The notes: generated by a model from the sequence alone, not told the origin. Numbered from the stretch's first letter, positions 46,687 to 56,369 are shown. The stretch: DNA of 64,000 nucleotides from a bacterium (GCA_024742755.1 JANSXW010000015.1:1-64000), one strand, 5' to 3'. Numbers and translations: made by a program.

Positions 46687-47712
46687 TTATAAATGGATCG
46701 GTCGCCCTTCCTCCTGAGACTGATAAACCGCTTCCAAAATTTTAACAGACTTCCGGGCTTCCTTGCCATCGACAGAAAAGGGCGTTCCTGTTTCTAAAGC
46801 AGATAAAAACTCAGCAATGCACCGGGCGTGATTAGCGTATTGGATCGCCATCGGGTCGGCAGCGCCGCTTGTGCCAGCCTGACCAAAGTCAGCACGGACC
46901 GATTCGTCCTCCGGAAAAGGTTCCGCAAATGCCCACACAGAAAGACTGTCTTCCACCTGCTGTATGGTGCCTTTCGTCCCCGTTAAGTCCAGTTGGCGGG
47001 GTTGGCCCGGGAAGGCGGCGGTACTGCCGTAAATCTGCCCCAGTGCGCCGTTGGCAAACCGCAACGCAACTACAGCAGTATCTTCCACCTCAATATCATG
47101 CGCGAGGGTTTCGGTGTAGGCAAACAGGGACTGCACCGGGCCCATCAAATGCTGCAGCAGGTCGACCATGTGGATGGACTGATTCATCAAAGCCCCACCA
47201 CCATCAAGGGCTTGTGTCCCTTTCCAGGAACCCGCGTAGTAAGCCGCATCCCGCCACCAGGGTACCCGGACGGCCGCGTAGGTGACTTTGCCCAGGCGTT
47301 GCTGCGACAAGGCTTGCTGGATATGCCCCACGACCTCATCGTAGCGGTAATTAAAAATACAACCGAGGCTTGTGCCTGCCCGCTCATGAGCCGCAACCAT
47401 TTGATCAATCCGCTCCGTAGTGATTTCGAGTGGCTTCTCACAGAGGACCGGTTTGCCCCGCTCTGCCGCCAGTATAGCAGGTTGCAGGTGGAGCCCGCTG
47501 GGGGTGGCGATGAGCACCACATCGACTTCCGGCGATTCGATCAGCGCCTCATAATCCGCAAATGCAGTAGCGCCGTATTGATCCGCCAAAGCTTTGGCAC
47601 GGCCAGACCCACCATCGCAGCAGCCCGTTAGCTGCGCATTGGGCAGTGAGGCGATGGCTTGTGCGTGCAGGGCGGCAACCGCTCCGGCGCCAACGATACC
47701 CAGTTTATGCAT
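46687..47712 (-). CDS. Gfo/Idh/MocA-family oxidoreductase
   Basis: 341 residues with no signal peptide, so cytoplasmic. The Rossmann start is GIVGAGAVAALHAQAIASLP. VLCEKPLEIT is the family EKP motif. The C-terminal domain has DGGGALMNQSIHMVDLLQHL with the catalytic histidine. These enzymes oxidise or reduce sugars and inositols at a ring carbon with NAD(P). It is divergent from the FAD oxidoreductase (111 bases apart), so the two may share a control region. Confidence 0.92.
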   Translation of the reverse strand: MHKLGIVGAGAVAALHAQAIASLPNAQLTGCCDGGSGRAKALADQYGATAFADYEALIESPEVDVVLIATPSGLHLQPAILAAERGKPVLCEKPLEITTERIDQMVAAHERAGTSLGCIFNYRYDEVVGHIQQALSQQRLGKVTYAAVRVPWWRDAAYYAGSWKGTQALDGGGALMNQSIHMVDLLQHLMGPVQSLFAYTETLAHDIEVEDTAVVALRFANGALGQIYGSTAAFPGQPRQLDLTGTKGTIQQVEDSLSVWAFAEPFPEDESVRADFGQAGTSGAADPMAIQYANHARCIAEFLSALETGTPFSVDGKEARKSVKILEAVYQSQEEGRPIHL

Positions 47713-47823
47713 AGACTCGTTTACAACAGGTTATCCCCAACCCGGATTGGTAACCGTAAAATGACGGTATTCAGGTTACAAGCCCCGCAGGCAATCCACT
47801 TGATAGTAGAAAAACCCATCGCG

Positions 47824-49857
47824 ATGAACCGACTCCTTCTCCTCCTTCCAATTATGGGCCTGCTGCTCTTTGGCTGTAGCAATGAGCCTACCGCTGAATC
47901 TCCGGAATATGACATCTGCATTTACGGCGGCACCTCTGCCGGAGTGATTGCCGCTCATGCAGCCGGGCAACTCGGGCTCAAAACCCTGCTCATTGAGCCG
48001 GGCACTCACCTGGGAGGCCTCTCCTCCTCCGGGCTGGGCTCTACGGATATTGGCAACAAGCATGCTGTCACAGGCCTAAGCCGGGACTTCTACCGCCGAC
48101 TGGGGGACCACTATGGCATCTTTGAAGCCTGGACCTTTGAGCCTTCTGTGGCGGAGTCCACTTTTGAGGAATATATTGCCGAAGTGGAAGTGGACGTATG
48201 GCGGCAGCACCGCCTGCAATCTGCCGAAAAGAAAGGGGCCACTATCCAACGCATCACCGTGGAGGACCTGACGGCCGGTGGTGCAAGCAGGCAGGTTGCC
48301 GCAAAGGTGTTTATCGACTGCACCTACGAGGGCGATCTGCTGGCAGCGGCTGGCGTTTCTTACACGATCGGCCGGGAAGCCAATGCGACTTACAACGAAA
48401 CCCTGAATGGCGTGCAGCTCCGCAAGAAACATCAGTTTGAAGATGGCATTGACCCCTACGTGGTAGCAGGCGACTCCACAAGCGGGCTGCTTTGGGGCAT
48501 CAATGACGAGCCGGTTGCCCCCGATGGCACCGGAGACCAAAAAGTACAAGCCTATAATTTCCGCCTCTGCTGGTCGGACGACCCGGAGAATCAGGTGCCA
48601 TTTTCAGCAACCCGGCCAGATGGATACGATCCGGAGAAATACGCCCTGCTCCTTCGGCTTTTGGAATCCCGCGAAGCAGCCGGATGGGAACGGCATGATG
48701 CGAACACCTATTTTATCATCAATCGCATGCCCAAGCATAAAACGGACATCAACAACCGGGGCGCTTTCTCCACCGATTATATTGGCGGCAACTGGGACTA
48801 TCCCGAAGCCTCCTATGAGGAGCGCGAAATCATCCGGCAGGACCACGAGAACTACATCAAAGGCCTGTGCTACTTCCTGGCTACCGACCCACGGGTACCC
48901 AAGCGCGTACAGGACGACCTGAATACCTGGGGCTGGGCAAAGGATGAGTTTGAAGACAACGGGCATTTCCCCCACCAAATGTACGTGCGCGAAGCCCGCC
49001 GCATGATTGGCGAGACGGTCATGACCGAGCACCACTGCCTTGGGGATGAGGTGGTTCAGGACCCCATTGGACTGGCCGCTTACACTATGGACTCTCACAA
49101 CTGCGACCGGGTGGTCATCCATAAAGATGGCAAGGCGATGGTCAAAAACGAAGGCAACGTGGAAGTCGGTGGTTTCCCCCCCTTCCCCATCGGCTATTCC
49201 GCCCTGACGCCGAAAGCCTCAGAGTGCACAAACCTGCTGGTTCCGGTCGCCCTGTCTGCCTCCCACATCGCCTACGGCTCTATCCGAATGGAGCCGGTCT
49301 TTATGGTGATGGGGCAAGTCACGGCTATTGCTGCCCAACTCGCGATTGAAGGGCAAAAAACCGTGCAGGAAATCGACTATCAAAAAATCGCAGACCGCAT
49401 GGATGCGGATCCATTGCTCAACGGCACCCGGCCAGACATCCTGGTAGACAATGCGGATGCCGCTCAGGTAAAAGCCGTAGGCAACTGGCAGGACACAAGC
49501 CGGTGGATGGGGCAGTACAAAACGGACTACGCGATGACGGGGCCGGAAGTGAGCAAGGAGACACAATTCACTTTTCAGGCCACAGTAGAAAGACCTGGAA
49601 ACTATCAGTTATACCTTTATGTACCCGGCAGGCCGCGGGGCATGAAGGCAGAATGGGCAACCACCCTGCCCGTCACCATCACTCATCAGGAGCATAAAAC
49701 TCAAAAAACGATTGATCTTCAGGCGCATGAACGAGACTGGGTAGACTTAGGCAACTACAGCTTTGAGCAGGGCAGCCCATGTCAGCTTACGCTAAATGCC
49801 GGAGCCGCTAACGGGCCGGTAGCAGCCGATGCCCTCCTACTGGTGCCAACAAACTGA
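47824..49857 (+). CDS. FAD-dependent oxidoreductase lipoprotein with golvesin-like tail
   Basis: 677 residues from ATG 47824, with lipobox LFGC (C18). The FAD site is DICIYGGTSAGVIAAHAAGQ, followed by LLIEPGTHLGGLSSSGLGST and FIDCTYEGDLLAAAGVSYTI, typical of the FAD-dependent family often labelled xanthan lyase-like. The last 130 residues (from about TQFTFQATVERPGNYQLYLY) form a golvesin C-terminal-like domain that may bind sugars. Being anchored outside the cytoplasm, it may oxidise a sugar on an oligosaccharide. It starts a run with a sulfatase (13 bases on) and a second MocA-type enzyme. Confidence 0.85.
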   Translation: MNRLLLLLPIMGLLLFGCSNEPTAESPEYDICIYGGTSAGVIAAHAAGQLGLKTLLIEPGTHLGGLSSSGLGSTDIGNKHAVTGLSRDFYRRLGDHYGIFEAWTFEPSVAESTFEEYIAEVEVDVWRQHRLQSAEKKGATIQRITVEDLTAGGASRQVAAKVFIDCTYEGDLLAAAGVSYTIGREANATYNETLNGVQLRKKHQFEDGIDPYVVAGDSTSGLLWGINDEPVAPDGTGDQKVQAYNFRLCWSDDPENQVPFSATRPDGYDPEKYALLLRLLESREAAGWERHDANTYFIINRMPKHKTDINNRGAFSTDYIGGNWDYPEASYEEREIIRQDHENYIKGLCYFLATDPRVPKRVQDDLNTWGWAKDEFEDNGHFPHQMYVREARRMIGETVMTEHHCLGDEVVQDPIGLAAYTMDSHNCDRVVIHKDGKAMVKNEGNVEVGGFPPFPIGYSALTPKASECTNLLVPVALSASHIAYGSIRMEPVFMVMGQVTAIAAQLAIEGQKTVQEIDYQKIADRMDADPLLNGTRPDILVDNADAAQVKAVGNWQDTSRWMGQYKTDYAMTGPEVSKETQFTFQATVERPGNYQLYLYVPGRPRGMKAEWATTLPVTITHQEHKTQKTIDLQAHERDWVDLGNYSFEQGSPCQLTLNAGAANGPVAADALLLVPTN

Positions 49858-49870
49858 AAAACGAGAACCG

Positions 49871-51496
49871 ATGCACTACCGATTGACCTGGTTGTTGGGG
49901 CTCGCCTTATGGCTGGGAAGCTGTCAGGACAAAGCCTCCGAAACCGCAACAGCCGACGAACGGCCTAACATCATCATCATACTAGCCGATGACATGGGCT
50001 ATTCCGACCTGGGCTGCATGGGCTCAGAAATCAACACCACCACCCTGGACCGCCTGGCGGGCAACGGGCTGCTAATGACACAGTTTTACAATGCCGGGCG
50101 CTGCTGCCCCACCCGGGCATCCCTGCTCACCGGGCTCTACCCGCATCAGGCAGGGATGGGCTCCATGACTTTTGGCCTGCCCGAACTGCCCGCTTATCAG
50201 GGCTACCTGAATCAGAACTGCGTGACCCTGGCTGAAGCCCTTGGGGAGGCTGGTTATTCCACCCTCATGTCTGGCAAATGGCACGTGGGCGAACACCGCC
50301 CGCACTGGCCCGGCGACCGGGGCTTTGATCAGTACTTTGCCTTTATCAATGGCGCCTCCAGCTACTACAACCTGAATCAATACCGCCCCGGCAGGGCACC
50401 GCTGGAGATGACCCTGAATGGCGAGCCCTACACCCCCGGTGAAGGCTTTTACATGACTGATGCCATTTCAGACTACGCCACACAATTTATACAGGAACAA
50501 AAGGACAGTACGGCGCCGTTTTTTCTCTACATGGCCTACACCGCACCGCACTGGCCGCTGCATGCTCCCGAATCTGAAATTGCCAAATACCGCAACAAAT
50601 ACAAACCTGGTTGGGGAAAAATCCGGCAGCAGCGCTACGAGCGCATGCTTGAACTGGGGATCATCGACTCTGCCTGGGCCCTTCCCCCCGCCTTCCCAGA
50701 CCCCGAAAAGGTACCGGACTGGGATACGCTTTCAGAGGAAGAACAGGACCTTTGGGACCTGCGCATGGCCACTTACGCTGCGATGGTCGACCGCATGGAT
50801 CAGGGAATTGGTAAGGTGGTGGCCCAACTTGAAGCGCAAGGCGAACTCGACAACACCCTGATCGTCTTTTTATCCGACAACGGTGGCTGTCATGAGGAAG
50901 TTTATAAGTGGAACATCGTCCACGACCAAAGCGGGAAAACCGGCGGGCCCGATTCCTTTGATGCCTATGGGTTTGCCTGGGCGAATGTCAGCAACACCCC
51001 TTTCCGCCTGTTCAAAAGCCTGACGATGGAAGGAGGCATTTCCACCCCGCTCATCGCCCATTTTCCGAAAATGATTGAAGGCGGGCAGAAAAACCACGCC
51101 GCCGGGCATATTACCGACCTCATGCCCACCTGCCTCGACCTTGCCAATGCCACTTATCCCGAAGCATTCCAGGGCAATGCCATCACCCCAACCCCTGGCA
51201 AAAGCCTGGTGCCGGTCTTCAGGGAAAATCGCCAAACCCACAGAGATTTAATATATTGGGAACACAATGACAGCAAGGCGATCCGCAAAGGCGACTGGAA
51301 GCTGGTGCTGCCTGCCTGGGGCGGGCCGGAGGACTGGGCTTTATACAACCTGAAAGAAGACCGGTCTGAGCTGAACGATTTGTCCGGGCAACACCCGGAA
51401 AAAGCAGAAGAAATGCGCCTGGCTTTTGAGTCCTGGGCGGACAGCGTCGGGGTGATGCCCTGGCCGGAAGTAAACGAGATCAGAAAAAACAGATAA
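49871..51496 (+). CDS. Formylglycine-type sulfatase lipoprotein (CCPTR)
   Basis: 541 residues from ATG 49871, with lipobox LGSC (C18). ADDMGYSDLGCMGSEINTTT leads to CCPTR (C78) and ASLLTGLYPHQAGMG. FLSDNGGCHEE is the second metal region and APHWPLHAPE follows the family. It is a close paralogue of 39809-41452 and probably has related specificity. It lies 13 bases after the FAD oxidoreductase and three bases before the Gfo/Idh/MocA gene. Confidence 0.93.
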   Translation: MHYRLTWLLGLALWLGSCQDKASETATADERPNIIIILADDMGYSDLGCMGSEINTTTLDRLAGNGLLMTQFYNAGRCCPTRASLLTGLYPHQAGMGSMTFGLPELPAYQGYLNQNCVTLAEALGEAGYSTLMSGKWHVGEHRPHWPGDRGFDQYFAFINGASSYYNLNQYRPGRAPLEMTLNGEPYTPGEGFYMTDAISDYATQFIQEQKDSTAPFFLYMAYTAPHWPLHAPESEIAKYRNKYKPGWGKIRQQRYERMLELGIIDSAWALPPAFPDPEKVPDWDTLSEEEQDLWDLRMATYAAMVDRMDQGIGKVVAQLEAQGELDNTLIVFLSDNGGCHEEVYKWNIVHDQSGKTGGPDSFDAYGFAWANVSNTPFRLFKSLTMEGGISTPLIAHFPKMIEGGQKNHAAGHITDLMPTCLDLANATYPEAFQGNAITPTPGKSLVPVFRENRQTHRDLIYWEHNDSKAIRKGDWKLVLPAWGGPEDWALYNLKEDRSELNDLSGQHPEKAEEMRLAFESWADSVGVMPWPEVNEIRKNR

Positions 51497-51499
51497 ATC

Positions 51500-52834
51500 A
51501 TGCAGAGAAGAACTTTCATCAAGCAAGCCTCCGCCAGTGCAGCGGCCATGTCCCTGGGCGGGCTTACGGCTACCGCTCAGAGCTACAACCGGATTATGGG
51601 TGCCAACGACCGGATCAATGTGGCAATCATCGGGTGTCAGCGGCGCTACGGTGGGTTGCTGGATAGCATTTCGAAAACGCCAAATACACAGGTCGTTTTT
51701 GTTTCCGATGTCAACCAACAACGTCAGAACAAAGCCATTGAAAAAGTGGCAAAGGTGATGGGGCAAAAACCGAAGGGCGAAAAGGATATGCGAAGGATCA
51801 TGGAAAACAAGGAGGTGGATGCCACATTCCACGCCACGCCCGACCACTGGCACGCTCCCGGCTCTGTTCTCAGTATGCAGGGCGGTAAGCACGTTTATGT
51901 GGAAAAGCCCTGCAGCCATAATCCGGCAGAGAGCGAGCTGCTCATCGACTGGCAAAAGAAAACCGGCCTTGTTGTACAAATGGGCGCTCAGCAGCGGTCC
52001 TCTCTGGAAAGCCAGGAAGTCGTACAGGCGATTCACGAGGGGCTGATTGGAGAAGCTTACCACGCTACGGCTTTTTACTCCAACAACCGGGGGCGGGTAC
52101 CGGATGCCAATAAAATTCCAGTGCCCGACTATCTGGACTGGGAACTCTTCCAGGGCCCGGCACCGCGCACCGACTTCATTGATATCGCAGGCGACTACAA
52201 CTGGCACTGGTACTGGCGCTGGGGCACGGCAGAAACCGGCAATAACGCCACCCACGAATTCGACATCGCCCGCTGGGCGCTACAAGTGAAATTCCCGGAG
52301 GAAGTACGGGTCAATTCTGCCAAAAACCACTACAAAGACGATCCCTGGACCATGTACGATACCATGTACGCCACCCTGAAGTTCCCGGGCGGAAAGGTCA
52401 TCAACTGGGATGGCAAGAGCCGAAATGCAAACCCGACCTACGGTGGTGGGCGGGGAACCGTCATCTATGGTACGGAAGGTTCCGTTTTTGTGGACCGGAA
52501 CCACTATAAGCACTTTGACAGAGACGGCAACCTGGTCACGGAGAAAGTCTCCGGTGGAGATGAGGCGGGCACAGCACTGGGCGGCGGCGGCAGCCTTACG
52601 GACCGGCATGTGCGCAACTTTTTTGAAGCGATCCGGGAAAAAGCCCCCCTGGCCTGCCCAATCGACGAGGGCGCCATCAGCACCAATCTCTGCCACTATG
52701 CCAATACCTCTTCCAGAGAAGGGGATGCAGTCCTTGCCATCGACCCGCAGACCGGCAAGTACAGGGACAAGAAAATCATGAAAAAGTACTGGGGCCGGGA
52801 TTACGAAAAAGGTTGGGCTCCACAGAAAGCCTGA
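51500..52834 (+). CDS. Gfo/Idh/MocA-family oxidoreductase with Tat signal
   Basis: 444 residues. The N-terminus MQRRTFIKQASASAAAMSLG is a twin-arginine signal, so the folded protein with its NAD(P) should be exported. The dinucleotide start is INVAIIGCQRRYGG, and YVEKPCSHNPAES is the EKP motif. The C-terminal domain has DWELFQGPAPRTDF and NNATHEFDIARWAL. Secreted members often oxidise or cleave glycosides through a 3-keto intermediate. The DUF1080 gene in the same island is a possible partner. It follows the sulfatase by three bases. Confidence 0.92.
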   Translation: MQRRTFIKQASASAAAMSLGGLTATAQSYNRIMGANDRINVAIIGCQRRYGGLLDSISKTPNTQVVFVSDVNQQRQNKAIEKVAKVMGQKPKGEKDMRRIMENKEVDATFHATPDHWHAPGSVLSMQGGKHVYVEKPCSHNPAESELLIDWQKKTGLVVQMGAQQRSSLESQEVVQAIHEGLIGEAYHATAFYSNNRGRVPDANKIPVPDYLDWELFQGPAPRTDFIDIAGDYNWHWYWRWGTAETGNNATHEFDIARWALQVKFPEEVRVNSAKNHYKDDPWTMYDTMYATLKFPGGKVINWDGKSRNANPTYGGGRGTVIYGTEGSVFVDRNHYKHFDRDGNLVTEKVSGGDEAGTALGGGGSLTDRHVRNFFEAIREKAPLACPIDEGAISTNLCHYANTSSREGDAVLAIDPQTGKYRDKKIMKKYWGRDYEKGWAPQKA

Positions 52835-52893
52835 TCAATGCCGTAGGCCGGAAACAGGTAGCCTGAAGAGGGCCTGGTTCCGGCCTCTGCATT

Positions 52894-53862
52894 TTAATCC
52901 TTGATGCGTTGATTCAGAAAATCGAACGTCCGTTTTTCTGTCCAGTAATACCCATCCCGGTTCACGGTGACAAATCCTACATGGCCACCTCGTTTTGGAG
53001 CTTCGAAATGGAAGTATTTGTGGTCCCGGGCCAAATCAAAGGGGTAACAGCTTTCACTCAGGAAAGTATCGTCCTGAGCGCTAACGAGTAAGGCAGGGTG
53101 CTCAATGGTTGGGATAAAGTAGATGCTGCTGCAACTGGTCCAGTAATCTTCCGCATCCCTAAAACCGTGGATGGGTCCGGTAAAGCGGTCATCAAATTCC
53201 CGGAAATCGCGGGGCATTCGCTCGGGTAGTTCCAACTGACCGGGGAATCGGTTCGCTTTTTCCACCATCTTGGCGTTGAGCGTTTGCATAAAACGCTGCC
53301 GGTAATGCCAGTTGTGCCATTTGTCAATCTCGGTATTGGCCGACTTCACATCGCAGGGGACAGAAAAGGCCACACCCCCCACCAATTCGTCCGGATGAAA
53401 CCCGCCTTCGCCCAGATACTTCAGGATCACATTACCGCCCAGGCTGAAGCCCACCAGGCCGATATGCCGGTAGCGGCCCAGGCTCAGCGCATGATCAATC
53501 ACCTGCCGGAGGTCTCCCGTTTCGCCAATGTGGTAAGAACGCAGCAGGCGGTTGGGCTCACCGCTGCACCCGCGGAAATTCAAGCCGAGCGCATCCCAGC
53601 CCCGGTCGTTGAAATAGCGGGCCATCCCCTGTATGTAGGGACGGTTGGCAGAGCCTTCCAAGCCATGCAGCCCGATGATAAGCTTGTCGCTGCCCGTACA
53701 GGACCAGTCGAGGTCCAGAAAGTCGCCATCGGGCAGTTCAAGGCGCTCACGGTCGTAGGCCACATCGCGCACTTTACGGAAGAAAGCAGGGTAAATGGTG
53801 TTAACATGATGGTTGCGGAACCAGGGTCTTGGACGATAAGAAGATGTAGTGATCAAAGGCAT
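52894..53862 (-). CDS. YheT-family alpha/beta hydrolase
   Basis: 322 residues with no signal. LIIGLHGLEGSANRPYIQGM is the oxyanion region, VGFSLGGNVILKYLGEGG contains the nucleophile serine, and FEAPKRGGHVGF holds the histidine. The family has unknown natural substrates. It is last of three minus-strand genes after folP and the membrane protein, separated by 13 bases from the latter. Confidence 0.9.
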   Translation of the reverse strand: MPLITTSSYRPRPWFRNHHVNTIYPAFFRKVRDVAYDRERLELPDGDFLDLDWSCTGSDKLIIGLHGLEGSANRPYIQGMARYFNDRGWDALGLNFRGCSGEPNRLLRSYHIGETGDLRQVIDHALSLGRYRHIGLVGFSLGGNVILKYLGEGGFHPDELVGGVAFSVPCDVKSANTEIDKWHNWHYRQRFMQTLNAKMVEKANRFPGQLELPERMPRDFREFDDRFTGPIHGFRDAEDYWTSCSSIYFIPTIEHPALLVSAQDDTFLSESCYPFDLARDHKYFHFEAPKRGGHVGFVTVNRDGYYWTEKRTFDFLNQRIKD

Positions 53863-53875
53863 TTCAATTTAAAAG

Positions 53876-55282
53876 TTATTCCAATGGAGTGAGCGATCGA
53901 AGTTGCAAATTTAGGTTTAAGACGTTATCCCCCAAACGCTGCTGATAATTTTCGAGGCTGGACCGGGCGGCACCGGGGTCATCAAAAACCAGCCCAAAGT
54001 ACAAAGCATAACCGTTTTCCAGTTCATCAAAGCAGCCCAGCCAAACGGCACTTGCCGTAAAACCGAAGCCTTCCAGCTCCCGGATTCGGGCGGTGACGGC
54101 GCTGTAGCTTTGGTACACGCCTTCCTGAATGATGTAGCCGGTAGAGGGCAGGGGGCGCAGGCGGGAACAGTCGTAGGTATAGGGCGCAGCGCCATCCAAA
54201 TGACCGACAAAACCTTCGCTGTAATCCCGGGAACGCGCGACCGGAGGCACCGGCACCGATTCCGGCTTTGCAGGCTGCAACGACAGATAAGGCTCCATGT
54301 CCTTACGGATGGGATAGGGCCAGGTAATCAGCGTATCCAACACGAAGGTGATGGGCTGAGTGTAACGTTCATTGCGGTCCCGGACATTGGCCATGCGCCT
54401 GAGGTAAGCTTCCGGGGATTCCTCCTCAACTGTTTTTAGCTCCTGTATTTCCTGGTAAAGCACGCCGGAGGTCAGGGCCAGGCAGATGCCCACGGTCAGC
54501 ATCTGATATTTGTAACGCCGCTGGAACCGCAGCAGGTTTTCCGGCTTCAGCGTAGCCATCCATTCCGGGTAGCGCCCTTCGTCGAGCATGCGTTGGAGGT
54601 CATCCTGCCTGAGGAAGTCGATATTGCTTCGTTTTTGCCCAAAAACATCTTTCCGGGCTGGCGACAGCTGCATCAGGATGGACTTATCCTGGCGCACGAT
54701 CAGCAGCCCCATGCCGTTGTAGATGCATTGATTTTTCAGCTCCAGATAGTAAGGGTCGCTTGTGAGATTGGCGAAAACGTCCTCCCCCAAAGCCACCCAC
54801 TGCTCGTCGGCGTGGTAGCGTTTGAATTGCTCGATGGCATAGATGTACCGGTAGCGCCGCCAATTGCGCAACAGCAACAAAAACCCGAAAAAGCCGAAGG
54901 TGAAAAAGGCAATGAACAAAGCAATCGCACCGGTCAGCGTCAGCTCCTCTACCGAAAACCAGGCCCGGAACAAGCCAAGCAGCAACAAGCCGCAGGCAAA
55001 ACAGGCCGCCACAGCCGCTGCGTCCCAGTAAAGCAGTACTTTTTGTTTACGGTAACGCACCTCGGCTTTGGTATCGTAGGAAGTCGCCTCGAAAGTCGCC
55101 CGAAACACCTCGCCGGAAGGCTGCACAAAGGACAGAAAACCATCGGCAACGATCCCACCCTTGCCCCTCAGGTCAGAGGACAGCTCCCAGCCGCCCTGCC
55201 GCTGCCGGAAGCGATAGTGGTGCTTCAGGTACCGCAGGGTCGCCGACTTGATGTCTGTTTCGGTGAGGGATTGCCATTCCAT
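53876..55282 (-). CDS. Membrane protein of unknown function
   Basis: 468 residues. Two or three membrane segments lie near residues 80-135 (AAAVAACFACGLLLLGLF, GAIALFIAFFTFGFFGFLLL) and one near 265-285 (YQMLTVGICLALTSGVLYQE). The C-terminal 90 residues (YIIQEGVYQSYSAVTARIRE to FGLVFDDPGAARSSLENYQQ) look like a SPOR-type domain, which binds denuded peptidoglycan in known cases. It starts four bases after the folP stop and is probably cotranscribed. Confidence 0.6.
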   Translation of the reverse strand: MEWQSLTETDIKSATLRYLKHHYRFRQRQGGWELSSDLRGKGGIVADGFLSFVQPSGEVFRATFEATSYDTKAEVRYRKQKVLLYWDAAAVAACFACGLLLLGLFRAWFSVEELTLTGAIALFIAFFTFGFFGFLLLLRNWRRYRYIYAIEQFKRYHADEQWVALGEDVFANLTSDPYYLELKNQCIYNGMGLLIVRQDKSILMQLSPARKDVFGQKRSNIDFLRQDDLQRMLDEGRYPEWMATLKPENLLRFQRRYKYQMLTVGICLALTSGVLYQEIQELKTVEEESPEAYLRRMANVRDRNERYTQPITFVLDTLITWPYPIRKDMEPYLSLQPAKPESVPVPPVARSRDYSEGFVGHLDGAAPYTYDCSRLRPLPSTGYIIQEGVYQSYSAVTARIRELEGFGFTASAVWLGCFDELENGYALYFGLVFDDPGAARSSLENYQQRLGDNVLNLNLQLRSLTPLE

Positions 55283-55286
55283 GCGC

Positions 55287-56129
55287 TTATACCATTTCGA
55301 GTTGCTGCCAGAGCTGTATGGCTTCTTTGGCCGGGCTTACATCGTGCACCCGGAGTATCTTTGCCCCCTGCTGCAGGGCGACCATGTTTAAAGCAGTGGT
55401 TCCATTCAATGCATGCTCCGGCTTGGTTTTCAGTACTTTATTGATCATTGATTTCCGGCTCAGCCCGGCCAGCAACGGCAGGTCCAGGATTTTAAACAGG
55501 TGCATTTGTTTGAGCAACTGATAGTTGTGCTCCACCGTTTTGCCAAATCCGAATCCGGGGTCCAGTATAATATCGTGCACATCAAGGGCCCGCAGCTTGC
55601 CGGCCTCCGCAATGAAAAAGTCGAGCACCGTTTGGACCACATCCTCGTAATCCGGGTTGTCCTGCATGGTCTTAGGGCTGCCCTTCATGTGCATGAGGAT
55701 ATACGGCACCTGCAAGCGGGCCACCGTCGGGTACATCGATTCATCGAAAGCACCGGCGGAGATATCATTGACAATTGCCGCGCCTGCCCCCACCGCTTCC
55801 TCCGCCACCCGCCCGCGGATGGTATCAATGCTGAGGATTGCCTCCGGAAAAGCCTCATGCAGGGCTTTGATGGCAGGCAGAACCCGCTGCAGTTCCTCTT
55901 TCACCGGGATGATTTCGGCACCGGGGCGGGAGGACATGCCACCAATATCTAAAATAGCCGCCCCCTCCTTCAGCATTTGCTCCGCCTGCCGCAGCAAGGC
56001 ATCCTGACGGGTGTACCGCCCCCCGTCAAAGAAGGAGTCCGGTGTGACATTCAATATCCCCATCACCTGAGGCGATTGGAGGCTCAGCAGTCTGCCACGG
56101 CAGTTTAAAGTGAGGCGAGGGTTCAACAT
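55287..56129 (-). CDS. folP: Dihydropteroate synthase
   Basis: 280 residues. This cytoplasmic TIM-barrel enzyme joins p-aminobenzoate to dihydropterin pyrophosphate in folate synthesis. Landmarks are VMGILNVTPDSFFDGGRY, ILDIGGMSSRPGAEIIPVKE, VNDISAGAFD, LMHMKGSPKTMQ and ILDPGFGFGKTVEHNY. The start at 56129 lies just after a perfect -7 box; the longer frame to 56225 would place that box inside the gene. It heads a three-gene run with the membrane protein and the YheT-type hydrolase. Confidence 0.96.
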   Translation of the reverse strand: MLNPRLTLNCRGRLLSLQSPQVMGILNVTPDSFFDGGRYTRQDALLRQAEQMLKEGAAILDIGGMSSRPGAEIIPVKEELQRVLPAIKALHEAFPEAILSIDTIRGRVAEEAVGAGAAIVNDISAGAFDESMYPTVARLQVPYILMHMKGSPKTMQDNPDYEDVVQTVLDFFIAEAGKLRALDVHDIILDPGFGFGKTVEHNYQLLKQMHLFKILDLPLLAGLSRKSMINKVLKTKPEHALNGTTALNMVALQQGAKILRVHDVSPAKEAIQLWQQLEMV

Positions 56130-56148
56130 AAGTTGGTAAATAAGAGGA

Positions 56149-56156
56149 CAAAGGTA
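56149..56156 (-). promoter_or_regulatory. -7 promoter box of folP
   Basis: The minus strand reads TACCTTTG, an exact TAnnTTTG match, 19 bases before the folP ATG at 56129. Confidence 0.5.
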
Positions 56157-56369
56157 ATAATTCCACAACCAAGGCGGCACCTTTATCGTTGGGTAAACTG
56201 TCGTCGATGAGGTTTGGGAATCCAAACCGACATCGAGTGCAGTATATACTGACCGTTTTGGTCTGAGCTTCGCCCATACCAGAACGTGTCATGTATAGTT
56301 TGACGGAAACAACGGAACCCATAGGCTGTTTCCACCTCTGTTCAACGCAATTCAAACCGATAAAGTGCT

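Noticed and set aside
51341-52255. A 304-codon minus-strand frame
   Set aside because: It overlaps the sulfatase and MocA genes, both of which have clear motifs in the other strand.
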